From assembly GCA_017627115.1 (NCBI GenBank), contig JAGAHK010000251.1, positions 1-20,483 on the forward strand: a stretch of DNA of 20,483 nt, written 5' to 3'. Origin of the DNA: Bacillota bacterium. Its GTDB lineage: Bacteria > Bacillota > Clostridia > Lachnospirales > CAG-274. Shown here in pieces: positions 5,426 through 13,962 of the stretch. Under the pieces are notes generated by a model. It ran no database searches. It saw only the letters and a list, made by a program, of their open reading frames with translations, and had not been told where the DNA came from. Position numbers and translations under genes: made by a program. The number at the start of each line of letters is the position of its first letter. The first letter of the stretch is position 1.

Positions 5426-7000
5426 ATGGAAAAAAAAGAAAACAACGAAAACATAATTTATCTTCTGCCAAAGAAGAATAAAGGTCTTAAAAGGTTTCTT
5501 TTCACCCGTTTGCCTGTTTTTATCGTGCTGATAGCTATCGAGGCGGCAATTCTTGTTGCGTTTTACGGCTTTTTTAATGATTATTTCCCGCACTTTGCCA
5601 CAATACAGGCAATATTCTCCATAGGAATGGTGATATATCTTTTCAACTGTTCTATGGATTATTCGGCAAAGCTTACATGGCTTTTCCTTATAATGATAGC
5701 ACCTGTCCCCGGAACGCTCTTCCTTGCATGGACAAAAAGAGACCTCGGACACAGAACGGAACAGTATTTGATAAACAACATCATAGCCGAAACAAAGACA
5801 CTTCTTCCGCAGGACGAAAAGGTGCTTGAAAATGAGGATATAGTCGATTCGGGTTCGGATGACCTGTGCAAATACCTTAATTTAAGCGGCTGCTTTCCGC
5901 TTTATGCCAATACCGAGGTAAAATATTTCCCCCTTGGCGAAGATAAATTTGCGGCTTTGCTTGAAGAGCTTGAAAAAGCCGAGAAATTCATATTTATGGA
6001 ATACTTTATCATCAACGAGGGCTATATGTGGGGCAAGCTGCTTGACGTACTTTCGCGCAAAGCAAAGGAAGGCGTTGACGTGCGTGTGATGTATGACGGT
6101 ATGTGCGATGTTCTGTTTCTTTCTTCGGATTATCCGAAAAAAATGCAGGAAATCGGCATAAAATGTCAGGCTTTTTCACCGATAAAGCCGTTTCTGTCAT
6201 CCCACTACAATTACCGCGACCACAGAAAGATCACAGTTATCGACAACAAAGTTGCATTTACGGGTGGTGTAAACCTCGCTGATGAGTACATAAACAGAAT
6301 AGAGGTTTACGGTCATTGGAAGGACACAGCCGTTATGCTCAAAGGTGAAGCGGTAAAGAGTTTCACGCTTATGTTTTTACAGATGTGGCAGATATTTGAA
6401 AAAGAGCATAAGTGGGATGAATGTCTGGCAGAGAGCGTAAAAGCCGAAAGCGACGGTTTTGTTATGCCGTACTGCGACTCACCTATGGATGCGTACAAAA
6501 CGGGCGAAAACTTATATATGGATATACTCTACCGCGCCAACGACTATGTGCATATAATGACACCTTATCTCATACTCGACAACGAGCTTGAGACCGCACT
6601 GAAATATGCTGCGGAAAGAGGAGTTGACGTAAAGATCATCCTTCCCGGCATACCCGACAAAAAAGCCGCCTATGCTCTGGCAAAATCGCATTACACATCG
6701 CTTGTGAGTTCGGGCGTTAAGATATACGAATACACCCCCGGCTTCATACACGCAAAGGTATTTGTAAGCGATGATATAAAGGCAACGGTAGGCACTATCA
6801 ACCTTGATTACAGAAGCCTTTATCACCACTTTGAGTGTGCGGCATATATGTTCAAAACAAAATGTATAGCAGATATAGAAAAAGATTTTCAGTATACCCT
6901 TTCCAAGTGCAGAGAAGTCACTCCCGAAACTATCAAAAACGAGACCTTCTATTATAAAGCACTCGGCAGTATTATGAAAATAATCGCACCATTAATGTAA
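5426..7000 (+). CDS. cls: Cardiolipin synthase (phospholipase D superfamily)
   Basis: A 524-residue membrane enzyme expected to join two phosphatidylglycerol molecules into cardiolipin and glycerol. Two to three hydrophobic segments occupy about residues 28-110 (FIVLIAIEAAILVAFYGFF and the following stretches), as in bacterial Cls. The two catalytic HKD motifs are intact: H266-R-K268-ITVI-D273 followed by FTGGVNLADEY, and H442-A-K444-VFVS-D449 followed by TVGTINLDYRS. The length matches the family. The start at 5426 has AGAGGG upstream. It lies 90 bp after the preceding gene; a TATAAT at 5405 has no fitting -35, so whether it has its own promoter is unclear. Confidence 0.96.
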   Translation: MEKKENNENIIYLLPKKNKGLKRFLFTRLPVFIVLIAIEAAILVAFYGFFNDYFPHFATIQAIFSIGMVIYLFNCSMDYSAKLTWLFLIMIAPVPGTLFLAWTKRDLGHRTEQYLINNIIAETKTLLPQDEKVLENEDIVDSGSDDLCKYLNLSGCFPLYANTEVKYFPLGEDKFAALLEELEKAEKFIFMEYFIINEGYMWGKLLDVLSRKAKEGVDVRVMYDGMCDVLFLSSDYPKKMQEIGIKCQAFSPIKPFLSSHYNYRDHRKITVIDNKVAFTGGVNLADEYINRIEVYGHWKDTAVMLKGEAVKSFTLMFLQMWQIFEKEHKWDECLAESVKAESDGFVMPYCDSPMDAYKTGENLYMDILYRANDYVHIMTPYLILDNELETALKYAAERGVDVKIILPGIPDKKAAYALAKSHYTSLVSSGVKIYEYTPGFIHAKVFVSDDIKATVGTINLDYRSLYHHFECAAYMFKTKCIADIEKDFQYTLSKCREVTPETIKNETFYYKALGSIMKIIAPLM

Positions 7001-7017
7001 AAGGCTGTGTCGCATTA

Positions 7018-7135
7018 AGCTTCACTCTCCGACGAAAAACTTGTTTTTCGCCAATTTTGCAGTTATCGCCGATATGCGCGGCAAGCGTGTTGAAGCTCTA
7101 CTATGCAGGTTGGACGGCTCAGCCGCCATCCAACC
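7018..7135. other. Structured intergenic segment after cls
   Basis: The 176-bp gap after cls holds nested inverted repeats: AGCTTCA/TGAAGCT (7018-7024, 7091-7097) enclosing CGAAAAA/TTTTTCG with a CTTG loop (7033-7050), then GGTTGGA-CGGC / GCCG-CCA-TCCAACC (7108-7135) with a 3-nt bulge and a TCA loop. None has a proper T-tract, so they are not convincing intrinsic terminators. A 35-codon minus-strand frame (start near 7129) covers the segment but has no ribosome binding site. It may be a dispersed structured repeat; no second copy is present in this window. Confidence 0.35.
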
Positions 7136-7176
7136 AAAAATGACCTGTCAATTTATAAAAAAAGAAAGGTAAAAAA

Positions 7177-8241
7177 ATGAAAAGAAAAATCAAAACAACA
7201 GCAGCTGCTTTACTCTGTGCGGCTGTTTCAACAGGTATGCTGACAGCCTGCACAAGCAGCAATACAACCGCACCGCAGGAGCAGACCACGGTATCCGACA
7301 GCAGCGCAGGCAGCGAAGAACAGGCAGCGGGCATTGACTATATGGCGCTTGTAAACAAGCTTTCTCCCCTGCCCGACAATTGGGAGGATAATATAGAGAC
7401 CATACATATGACAAATTCCATAGGCGATGATGTCGAGGTGGAAAAGAAAGCTTACGATGCTTATTTTGAATTGAAAGCAGAGCTTGAAGCGGAGGGTGTG
7501 TTTGTCGATCTTGATTCCGCACGCAGAAGTGTTGCGGACCAACAGCGTATAATGGATGAATTCACGGCGGAATACGGTGCGGACTATGCCGCAAAGACCG
7601 TTGCGACCCCCGGTTATTCCGAGCATCACACGGGTCTTGCGCTTGACCTTTATCTTATAATAGACGGCAAGGATATAACCGAAAACGAAGATATGGTACA
7701 GTACCCCGAGATATGGGCAAAGATACACGAAAAGCTTGCCGAACACGGCTTTATACTGCGGTATCTTGACGGCAAAGAATATATCACGGGCTACGGATAT
7801 GAACCGTGGCATATACGCTATATCGACAATGCTGATATTGCAAAAGAGATAATGTCCAAAAACATAACATTCGAGGAATATCTCGGCAAGGCAAGCTCGG
7901 AGGAAGTAAACATCGACCTTGGCAATTCACAGCTTTATACCAAAGACGAGCTGAAAGAAGCTGCCGTACAGGTAAAATGCGCGTTCGCAGGTTTTGGCTG
8001 TGAGCTGAAAAGTCTGCGCTATGCAGGTGACGAATGTAACTCGCCCGAAAATCTTGAATATGTTAATTCGCTTGACGAGGATGCAAATTATGTACAGGTA
8101 GTCGAAATGTTCACCGATTTCCATACTCCCAAGGAAGGCACGGTAGTCTTTGAGCCCGATACGGATATGAACGATTACCGGTGGCTGCTTGCAAGAGAGC
8201 AGAACGGCGGCTGGCAAATAGTAACACAGGGCTATTTATAA
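7177..8241 (+). CDS. VanY-like D-alanyl-D-alanine carboxypeptidase (peptidase M15B), lipoprotein
   Basis: A 354-residue lipoprotein. The signal sequence ends in the lipobox LTAC with Cys25, followed by a Ser/Thr/Gln-rich linker, so it is anchored to the outer face of the membrane. Residues about 65-230 are an M15B/VanY domain: the DSARRSVADQQRI region, then SEHHTGLALDL (zinc-binding His and Asp of the SxHxxGxAxD motif) and GYEPWHIRYI (catalytic Glu and third zinc ligand His). Such enzymes remove the terminal D-Ala from peptidoglycan stem peptides. About 110 further C-terminal residues, starting near EEVNIDLGNSQLY, form an extra domain that I do not recognise. No vanR/vanS or ligase genes are nearby, so a housekeeping cell-wall role is more likely than glycopeptide resistance. 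Confidence 0.93.
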   Translation: MKRKIKTTAAALLCAAVSTGMLTACTSSNTTAPQEQTTVSDSSAGSEEQAAGIDYMALVNKLSPLPDNWEDNIETIHMTNSIGDDVEVEKKAYDAYFELKAELEAEGVFVDLDSARRSVADQQRIMDEFTAEYGADYAAKTVATPGYSEHHTGLALDLYLIIDGKDITENEDMVQYPEIWAKIHEKLAEHGFILRYLDGKEYITGYGYEPWHIRYIDNADIAKEIMSKNITFEEYLGKASSEEVNIDLGNSQLYTKDELKEAAVQVKCAFAGFGCELKSLRYAGDECNSPENLEYVNSLDEDANYVQVVEMFTDFHTPKEGTVVFEPDTDMNDYRWLLAREQNGGWQIVTQGYL

Positions 8242-8291
8242 ATACTGCCGACCTTTTTTAAAAGCACCCTTTAATAAAAAAATCATTTTGT

Positions 8292-8321
8292 GTGACCATT
8301 GTGTTTTTTTACTGTCATTAT
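8292..8321 (+). promoter_or_regulatory. Weak candidate promoter before the VWA lipoprotein gene
   Basis: GTGACC (8292-8297), 18 bp and CATTAT (8316-8321) lie in the 156-bp AT-rich gap before the ATG at 8398. The match is only moderate, with 4/6 in the -10. Nothing else of note is seen in this gap. Confidence 0.25.
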
Positions 8322-8397
8322 AGTTGAAAGACAAAAACACGCGGTAAAAAGTGTTTGAAAACTACAACATTCACTGATCCAAAAGGGGGAAATAATT

Positions 8398-10209
8398 ATG
8401 AAAAGAAAATTAGCATTACTTTTAACGGCATGTCTGATGCTCACCGCTTGCAGCAAGCTTCCTCAGACATCACAGCTTCCGAATCCGCTGCCCAATAACA
8501 AGCAGACAGCAGCACTTCCGGGTGAGGACGAAAAAGACACCAGAATAAGAACAATTGGCGAAAGTTATGACGGTCTGTACGATTACAATTATGAATTTGA
8601 TGCGGTACAGGGTGGTTCGAGCCGCAGCTTTTTCGGCAAATCGGTTACGAATTCACTGTCTGCCGGTGCAAATTACGATATAGTTGCAGAAGCGGAAGAT
8701 GTTGATGATTATGCACCAACAGTTCCTGCCCCCGTTGATCCCGGGTTTATATATGAAGAACCCGATTGGAACACCGAAAGCTACAACGAGATAAAGGAAT
8801 CCGGCATAGTTTCCGTACAGACACAGCCGTTTTCCACTTTCGGAGCCGATGTTGACACGGCTTCATATTCCAATTTAAGGCGCCGTTTATACGAAAACGA
8901 CGGACACGGCACGACCGACAACGCTATCCGTGTTGAAGAACTTATAAACTATTTCAGCTACAACTATCCTACCCCGAAAAACGGCGATAAATTTGATGTA
9001 GTAACAAGTCTTACATCCTGTCCGTGGACGGAGGATAAAAACACAATGCTTTTGCGTGTCGGCATAAAAGCAGAGGAAATAGACCCAAGTCAAGGCAGCA
9101 ATATCGTATTTTTGGTCGATACTTCGGGTTCTATGTTTGACAACAACAAGCTTCCGCTTGTGCAGCAAGCTTTGAAAACATTACAGACAAAGCTCACCGA
9201 TAAAGACACGGTATCCATCGTTACATACGCAGGCGAAGACAAGGTAGTTTGTGAGGGTGTTAAAGGCAATGACCATTCATCCATAACAAAGGCTATCGAC
9301 TCCTTTGTTGCCTGGGGCAGTACAAACGGTGAGGGCGGCATAAACAAAGCTTACGAAATAGCGCAGAAGTACTTTGTCGAAGGCGGCAACAACCGCGTGA
9401 TATTGGCAACAGACGGCGACCTTAATGTGGGTGTATCATCGGAAGCAGGTCTTATACAATTGGTTGAGGAAAAGAAAAAATCGGGCGTGTTCCTTTCATG
9501 TCTCGGTTTTGGTGACGGAAATTATCAAGATGACAAAATGGAAGCCCTTGCTGACCATGGAAACGGCAATTATGCTTATATAGACTGTTCACGCGAGGCA
9601 GAACGTGTATTGAAAGACGAGCTGTGGTCAACACTTTACACAGTAGCAAAGGATGTTAAATTCCAGGTAGAATTCAACCCCGCAAAAGTAAAGGGCTACC
9701 GCCTCATTGGTTACGAGAACAGGGCTATGGCGGCAGAAGATTTTGCAAACGATGCAAAAGACGGTGGCGAAGTCGGTTCAGGACAGTGCGTAACAGCCTT
9801 GTACGAAGTGATAACAACGCAGTCCGACCGCGAAGTCCCAAGTGTTGACTCAAAGTACAATAACGCAAATACCGGTGTTGACGGCAACGAGCTTCTTACC
9901 GTTAACGTCAGATACAAAGAACCGAACAGCAGTGAAAGCGAGCTGAGTATATACCCCGTCACCTTGGATATGTACACTGAGACAATGGACGACGATACAT
10001 CATGGGCAGCAGGCGTAGCACAGTTTGGTATGCTGATGCGCAATTCCGAGTACAAAGGTACATCCTCATACAAGGAGATCTATGACAGACTTAAAAACGA
10101 TCCCCGTGTAATGAGTGACGACCTTAAAGCAGAATTCCTGTATATAGTCGGTCTTGTAAACGGCGATTTTAAATATCCCTACAGCGAAACATCCGATTAT
10201 AACTATTGA
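8398..10209 (+). CDS. YfbK-like von Willebrand factor A domain lipoprotein
   Basis: A 603-residue lipoprotein with lipobox LTAC (Cys18) and a GGGGGA ribosome binding site before ATG 8398. After a low-complexity linker, residues about 140-190 carry the N-terminal signature of the YfbK family (FSTFGADVDTASYSNLRRRL and IRVEELINYFSYNYP). A von Willebrand A domain follows, with a complete MIDAS metal site: D241-T-S-G-S-M, a Thr in the WGSTNGEGGIN loop, and T338-D339-G-D in ILATDGDLNVG. The C-terminal third (LIGYENRAMA...) matches the YfbK-type C-terminal domain. The family role is poorly known; MIDAS domains usually bind protein ligands through a divalent metal. The protein would face outward from the membrane. 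It is followed by a bidirectional terminator. Confidence 0.93.
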   Translation: MKRKLALLLTACLMLTACSKLPQTSQLPNPLPNNKQTAALPGEDEKDTRIRTIGESYDGLYDYNYEFDAVQGGSSRSFFGKSVTNSLSAGANYDIVAEAEDVDDYAPTVPAPVDPGFIYEEPDWNTESYNEIKESGIVSVQTQPFSTFGADVDTASYSNLRRRLYENDGHGTTDNAIRVEELINYFSYNYPTPKNGDKFDVVTSLTSCPWTEDKNTMLLRVGIKAEEIDPSQGSNIVFLVDTSGSMFDNNKLPLVQQALKTLQTKLTDKDTVSIVTYAGEDKVVCEGVKGNDHSSITKAIDSFVAWGSTNGEGGINKAYEIAQKYFVEGGNNRVILATDGDLNVGVSSEAGLIQLVEEKKKSGVFLSCLGFGDGNYQDDKMEALADHGNGNYAYIDCSREAERVLKDELWSTLYTVAKDVKFQVEFNPAKVKGYRLIGYENRAMAAEDFANDAKDGGEVGSGQCVTALYEVITTQSDREVPSVDSKYNNANTGVDGNELLTVNVRYKEPNSSESELSIYPVTLDMYTETMDDDTSWAAGVAQFGMLMRNSEYKGTSSYKEIYDRLKNDPRVMSDDLKAEFLYIVGLVNGDFKYPYSETSDYNY

Positions 10210-10252
10210 CAGACAATAAAGAATAATAAAGCATAATAAAAAACAATAAAAG

Positions 10253-10286
10253 CCCCTGTGCGGATATTGATAGTTCCGCACAGGGG
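10253..10286. terminator. Bidirectional intrinsic terminator
   Basis: A 12-bp perfect stem CCCCTGTGCGGA/TCCGCACAGGGG with a 10-nt loop is followed by TTTTAT on the plus strand and by CTTTTATTGTTTT on the minus strand. It sits between the convergent VWA and phosphatase genes and can serve both. Confidence 0.92.
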
Positions 10287-10335
10287 TTTTATCATTTAAG
10301 GTGTAAATATGTAATATGGAAATGTAAAGCAAGTC

Positions 10336-11760
10336 TTATGCGGCTTCCGCAAGAGAGCCCGTGTATTGTTTTTCCATATCGTAATAAGCATTTATCGCCT
10401 TTTCAAAACGTCCGTCAATATCCTCAAACGTATACAGACCGTCCTCGTTTTTCTCCATATCCTTAAATGAAATCGGATATATAACAGGCGGTGTATCAAG
10501 TGAGAGAGGAGTGTTGTTTCTCAGCTGCTCTGTGCTCTGATATACAAACTCAACGCAAACAAACTGCTTGCCCTCGCTGTTCTCCCATTTTTCAAATACA
10601 AGTTTGCTGCCTATGGGCACATTTGTTTCCAGCGTATAAGGCAGCTCGTACTGCTCAACCTCAAGTGATGAAAGAATATTTGTGATATTTACATCGTGAC
10701 CGCAAAGGAAAGTGAATTTTCTGCTGTCATTTTCCAATTCGCCCTTTATTTCTTCAAGGAGAGGATCTGCCATATTTAAAGCAAGCATAGGCGCAGATTG
10801 CAGCACTTTGCCGTAAACTTCCTTTATATTGGCTATCTCTGCCCATTGGTCAAGTGTAAGGTCTTTTCCGAATGCAGCCTTTTTCTCATCGGGTTCCTCG
10901 TAATACTGCAAAACAAGCGCATCGCTTATCTGGCAGGCGGTTTTTAACGAGCCTTTCATTGCGGGTTCTTTGCCGTCTTCAAGTATTATCTCGGTATCGT
11001 CGGTTTTAAGGTCACTGAGTTCGCCGCTTTTGTAGCCCTCGGAGTCCTTATAGTCGATAACATCTGTCAGGAGGTCGTAATTAAGCTGTGATACCGCGCC
11101 CTCTATGCCGTTTTCACCGCATATCTCATTTATCTGTGCGAGAACGTCAGCTTCATACTCGGCACTTGAAAAATGCAGTTTCGGATTGAAAGTATCATCC
11201 ATTTTGCCGAATTCGCCGCGGCGTTCTATATCCACATTGGCAGCAGGCAGCATACCGCTTGAGAAATACTGCGCTGTAGCTATCGTGCGCTGTTTGGAAT
11301 TTGCATAGAACCTTGTTTCGCCATCCTCGGGGATATAGTTTTCGGGGATAAGCTCTTCACTTTCAAGCCATTTCCTGAAATACTGACCCATTTCGGTCTC
11401 CAGAATACCGCCTTTAAGCGATAATTCACTTGAATTGGCTGTCCATTTGACCCATTCGTGCGGTGTTGCTATCTCGTTTACCGAACCGTTGCTTGAAAGA
11501 GGTGCGCGAATATTATGCCTGCTGAAAACCACAACCTCTTTCAGTTTGTAGTCCTGCGTGTTCGGACGCTCTATTTCAAACACCTCACTGTTTTCCGCGC
11601 TGTTCTCTTCGCCGCTTTGAACACTTGTCTCCTCTGCCCTGCCCGCAGTTTCCGTATTTTGCGGCTGCCGGACAGCGGAACGGCAGCCTGCAAACTGTAG
11701 GCATAATATAGCCGAAAGAACATACGATGCAGCCTTATTCATAAAACTGTTTCTTCTCAT
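10336..11760 (-). CDS. Histidine acid phosphatase family lipoprotein (phytase-like)
   Basis: A 474-residue protein of the branch-2 histidine phosphatase superfamily, which includes phytases, glucose-1-phosphatase and multiple inositol polyphosphate phosphatases. These hydrolyse phosphomonoesters through a phospho-His intermediate. The signal sequence ends in the lipobox FAGC (Cys26), so it is anchored outside the membrane. The catalytic motif reads R81-H-N-I-R-A-P instead of the canonical RHGxRxP; the key Arg-His-x-x-Arg residues are kept. The proton-donor motif H355-D356 (CGHDVNITN) is also present. An acidic Glu/Ser/Gln-rich linker follows the lipid anchor. AAAGGG lies 9 nt upstream of ATG 11760; an internal ATG at residue 7 is possible. 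The substrate is not determined. The gene is divergent from the operon starting at 11998. Confidence 0.9.
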   Translation of the reverse strand: MRRNSFMNKAASYVLSAILCLQFAGCRSAVRQPQNTETAGRAEETSVQSGEENSAENSEVFEIERPNTQDYKLKEVVVFSRHNIRAPLSSNGSVNEIATPHEWVKWTANSSELSLKGGILETEMGQYFRKWLESEELIPENYIPEDGETRFYANSKQRTIATAQYFSSGMLPAANVDIERRGEFGKMDDTFNPKLHFSSAEYEADVLAQINEICGENGIEGAVSQLNYDLLTDVIDYKDSEGYKSGELSDLKTDDTEIILEDGKEPAMKGSLKTACQISDALVLQYYEEPDEKKAAFGKDLTLDQWAEIANIKEVYGKVLQSAPMLALNMADPLLEEIKGELENDSRKFTFLCGHDVNITNILSSLEVEQYELPYTLETNVPIGSKLVFEKWENSEGKQFVCVEFVYQSTEQLRNNTPLSLDTPPVIYPISFKDMEKNEDGLYTFEDIDGRFEKAINAYYDMEKQYTGSLAEAA

Positions 11761-11915
11761 ATTGATCGACCCTTTCTTATTTGATCACTATAATTTTTAT
11801 TTTAGATTTATAATAACATATACACAAAGAAAAATAAAGGGTTAATTTCAAAATATCCGTATGCAAAAAAGCCGTCACACCCTGTCGGGTCAAAATCAAT
11901 GTTCGGCAAAATAAC

Positions 11916-11944
11916 TTGAACATATATTCTCACTATGATATAAT
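11916..11944 (+). promoter_or_regulatory. Strong sigma-A promoter of the four-gene operon
   Basis: TTGAAC (11916-11921), exactly 17 bp, and a perfect TATAAT (11939-11944). Transcription would start near 11951, giving a leader of about 47 nt that contains only the AGAGAGG ribosome binding site of the first gene. It is one of the best promoter matches in the window. Confidence 0.8.
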
Positions 11945-11997
11945 TAAAAGAGAACAACCGCACAAAATATCGCAAGAACAAAAAGAGAGGTATTATT

Positions 11998-12927
11998 ATG
12001 AAAATAACTGTGATAGGTCCGGGCGCCATGGGGCTTTTATACGGCGCAAAGCTTTCGGCGGTATGCGATACCGCACTTATCGGAAACAACAAAGCAAACA
12101 TTGATGCCATAAACACAAACGGCGTTACGGTAAAGCGAAACGGCAGCGAAGCTCGGTTTTCGCCCAAAGCATATTTAAACGGAGCGTATCCCGACAAAGC
12201 CGACCTTGTGATAATGTTCACAAAAGGTTATCTTACCGAAGCGGCGCTTACCGAAAACAAAAATATCCTGAATGACGATACGTATATAATGACCCTGCAA
12301 AACGGCGCAGGGCATGAAAATATACTGCAAAAATTTGCCGATAAAAAGCATATCCTTATCGGCACCACACAACAGGGCAGCAGCCGCGAAAATGCTTATA
12401 CCATAGTAAACAGCGGTTTGGGCGAAACGGTTTTCGGCTCGCTTCTGCCCGATTGCGACAAAAGCGAAGAGATATGCAAAATATTTGAAAAAAGCGGTTT
12501 TCCCTGCTCATACAGTGACGATATTTATAAAATGATATGGAACAAGCTTATGATAAACGCTTCTTCAAGTGTTCTTTCGGGCATACTGCAAGTAAATCAG
12601 GGTTTTGTGGCGCAGGATAAAAACGCATGGGAAAGGTGTCAAATACTTATTCGGGAGATATGCGATACCGCAAATGCGCAGGGCTATAACTTTGACAAGG
12701 ACGAGCAGTGCGAAAGGATATATAAGCATCTGCTTGCCGCACCCGACGGTTACACAAGCATTTATTCCGACCTTAAAAACGGCAGAAAGACCGAAGTTGA
12801 CGCCATAAGCGGCGCTGTTGTTTCGGCCGCACAGAAAGCGGGCATAGCTGTACCCGAGCAGGAAAAGGCGGTAAAAGAAGTACACGATATGGAAACAAGG
12901 AACAAAGAAAGGGGCATATGCAGATGA
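11998..12927 (+). CDS. Ketopantoate reductase family oxidoreductase (PanE/ApbA)
   Basis: A 309-residue protein of the 2-dehydropantoate 2-reductase family. The N-terminal NADP-binding motif is GPGAMGLLYG (residues 7-16). The C-terminal helical domain has the conserved Lys/Asn region (IWNKLMINASSSVLSGIL) and the SIYSDLKNGRKTEVDAISG segment, which corresponds to the SMxxDxxxGRxTEID signature. PanE reduces 2-dehydropantoate to pantoate with NADPH in vitamin B5 synthesis, but no panB, panC or panD is nearby. Many paralogues of this family act on other 2-oxo acids, so the specific reaction is uncertain. It is first in the operon, with AGAGAGG before ATG 11998, and overlaps the next gene by four bases (ATGA). 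Confidence 0.88.
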   Translation: MKITVIGPGAMGLLYGAKLSAVCDTALIGNNKANIDAINTNGVTVKRNGSEARFSPKAYLNGAYPDKADLVIMFTKGYLTEAALTENKNILNDDTYIMTLQNGAGHENILQKFADKKHILIGTTQQGSSRENAYTIVNSGLGETVFGSLLPDCDKSEEICKIFEKSGFPCSYSDDIYKMIWNKLMINASSSVLSGILQVNQGFVAQDKNAWERCQILIREICDTANAQGYNFDKDEQCERIYKHLLAAPDGYTSIYSDLKNGRKTEVDAISGAVVSAAQKAGIAVPEQEKAVKEVHDMETRNKERGICR

Positions 12928-13910
12928 TAAGATGGGGTATTGTGGGTCTTGGCACCATAGCAAAAAAATTTGCCGATACCGTAACGGCAATGGGTAAAGA
13001 CCGCGCGGTCCTTGCTGCGGCGGCATCTCGCGATATTAACAAGGCAAAAGCTTTTGCCGAAAAGTACGGCATTGAAAACAGTTTCGGCTCATCCGGGGAA
13101 TTGTTTGAAAGCGACTGTGTGGATGCGGTCTATATCTGCACTCCGAACAGTATGCACTTTAAAAACTGTATGGCTGCGCTTGAAAACGGAAAACACGTAC
13201 TTTGCGAAAAGCCCTTTGCGATAAATGCGGACGAAGCAAAGGAGATTTACGGATATGCAGAGGAAAAGAACCTTTTTATTATGGAAGCACTGTGGACGTT
13301 ACATCTGCCGCTTCTGAAAAAGGCTTCGGAGCTTATAAAGCAAGGCAGGATAGGCAAAATTGTGAATATCCGCGCCGACTACTGCTTTACGGCGGAAGGC
13401 GCAAGGCGCGAGAGAAAGTTTCTGGCGGAACTTGGCGGCGGCGCTCTGCTTGATGTGGGCATATATAACATAGGTTTTGTAAAAATGATGTACGGCTGTG
13501 ACCCCGTTTCAATTAAGACCGACTGTATTTTAAACGAATACGGTACGGACAGTTTTGGCAGCGTACTTGCGCTGTACCCCGACAACAGGTTTGCCGCCAT
13601 GACATCGGCTATAGGCATAAAAGCCCCTACCGAGGGTGTTATTTACGGTACAAAAGGCAGGATATACTTCCCCGATCACCAGAAAGCCGAAAAGCTTGTA
13701 ATAACCGACAATGACGGCAGCACGGAAGAAATATCCATACCATTTGAAATATCGGGCTTTGAATACCAGATAGACGAATGTGGAAGGTGTATAGAAAACG
13801 GTATGACGGAAAGCCCGAATTACACGCACAAGCAAAGCATTGAAGTGATAAACACCCTTGACCGTATAAGGAAAGAATGGGATATGATATTGACAAGCGA
13901 AAGCCGATAA
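12924..13910 (+). CDS. Gfo/Idh/MocA family NAD(P)-dependent oxidoreductase
   Basis: A 328-residue sugar-dehydrogenase-like protein. The Rossmann motif GIVGLGTIAKKF is at the N-terminus, the EKP motif appears in VLCEKPFAINADEA, and EALWTLHLPLL resembles the dihydrodiol-dehydrogenase-like branch. Family members oxidise or reduce sugars, inositols or amino sugars with NAD(P). The start chosen is ATG 12924: it overlaps the previous stop as ATGA and has AAAGAAAGGGG at 9 nt, whereas ATG 12918 would leave only 3 nt. Tight coupling suggests the product acts with the ketopantoate-reductase-like protein. The substrate is unknown. An amino sugar or sialic acid derivative would fit the sialidase-like gene in the operon, but that is speculation. 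Confidence 0.92.
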   Translation: MIRWGIVGLGTIAKKFADTVTAMGKDRAVLAAAASRDINKAKAFAEKYGIENSFGSSGELFESDCVDAVYICTPNSMHFKNCMAALENGKHVLCEKPFAINADEAKEIYGYAEEKNLFIMEALWTLHLPLLKKASELIKQGRIGKIVNIRADYCFTAEGARRERKFLAELGGGALLDVGIYNIGFVKMMYGCDPVSIKTDCILNEYGTDSFGSVLALYPDNRFAAMTSAIGIKAPTEGVIYGTKGRIYFPDHQKAEKLVITDNDGSTEEISIPFEISGFEYQIDECGRCIENGMTESPNYTHKQSIEVINTLDRIRKEWDMILTSESR

Positions 13911-13962
13911 AGTATAATAATAATGAAAGTTGACAACTATAAACTTGCATTTGAGGTGGAAT

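Noticed and set aside
7228..7812. 194-codon minus-strand frame inside the VanY-like gene
   Set aside because: It is antisense to a gene with clear catalytic motifs and has no family signature of its own.
7177..8241. Vancomycin resistance gene cluster
   Set aside because: A VanY-like domain alone is not evidence. No ligase, dehydrogenase, VanX or two-component genes are present.
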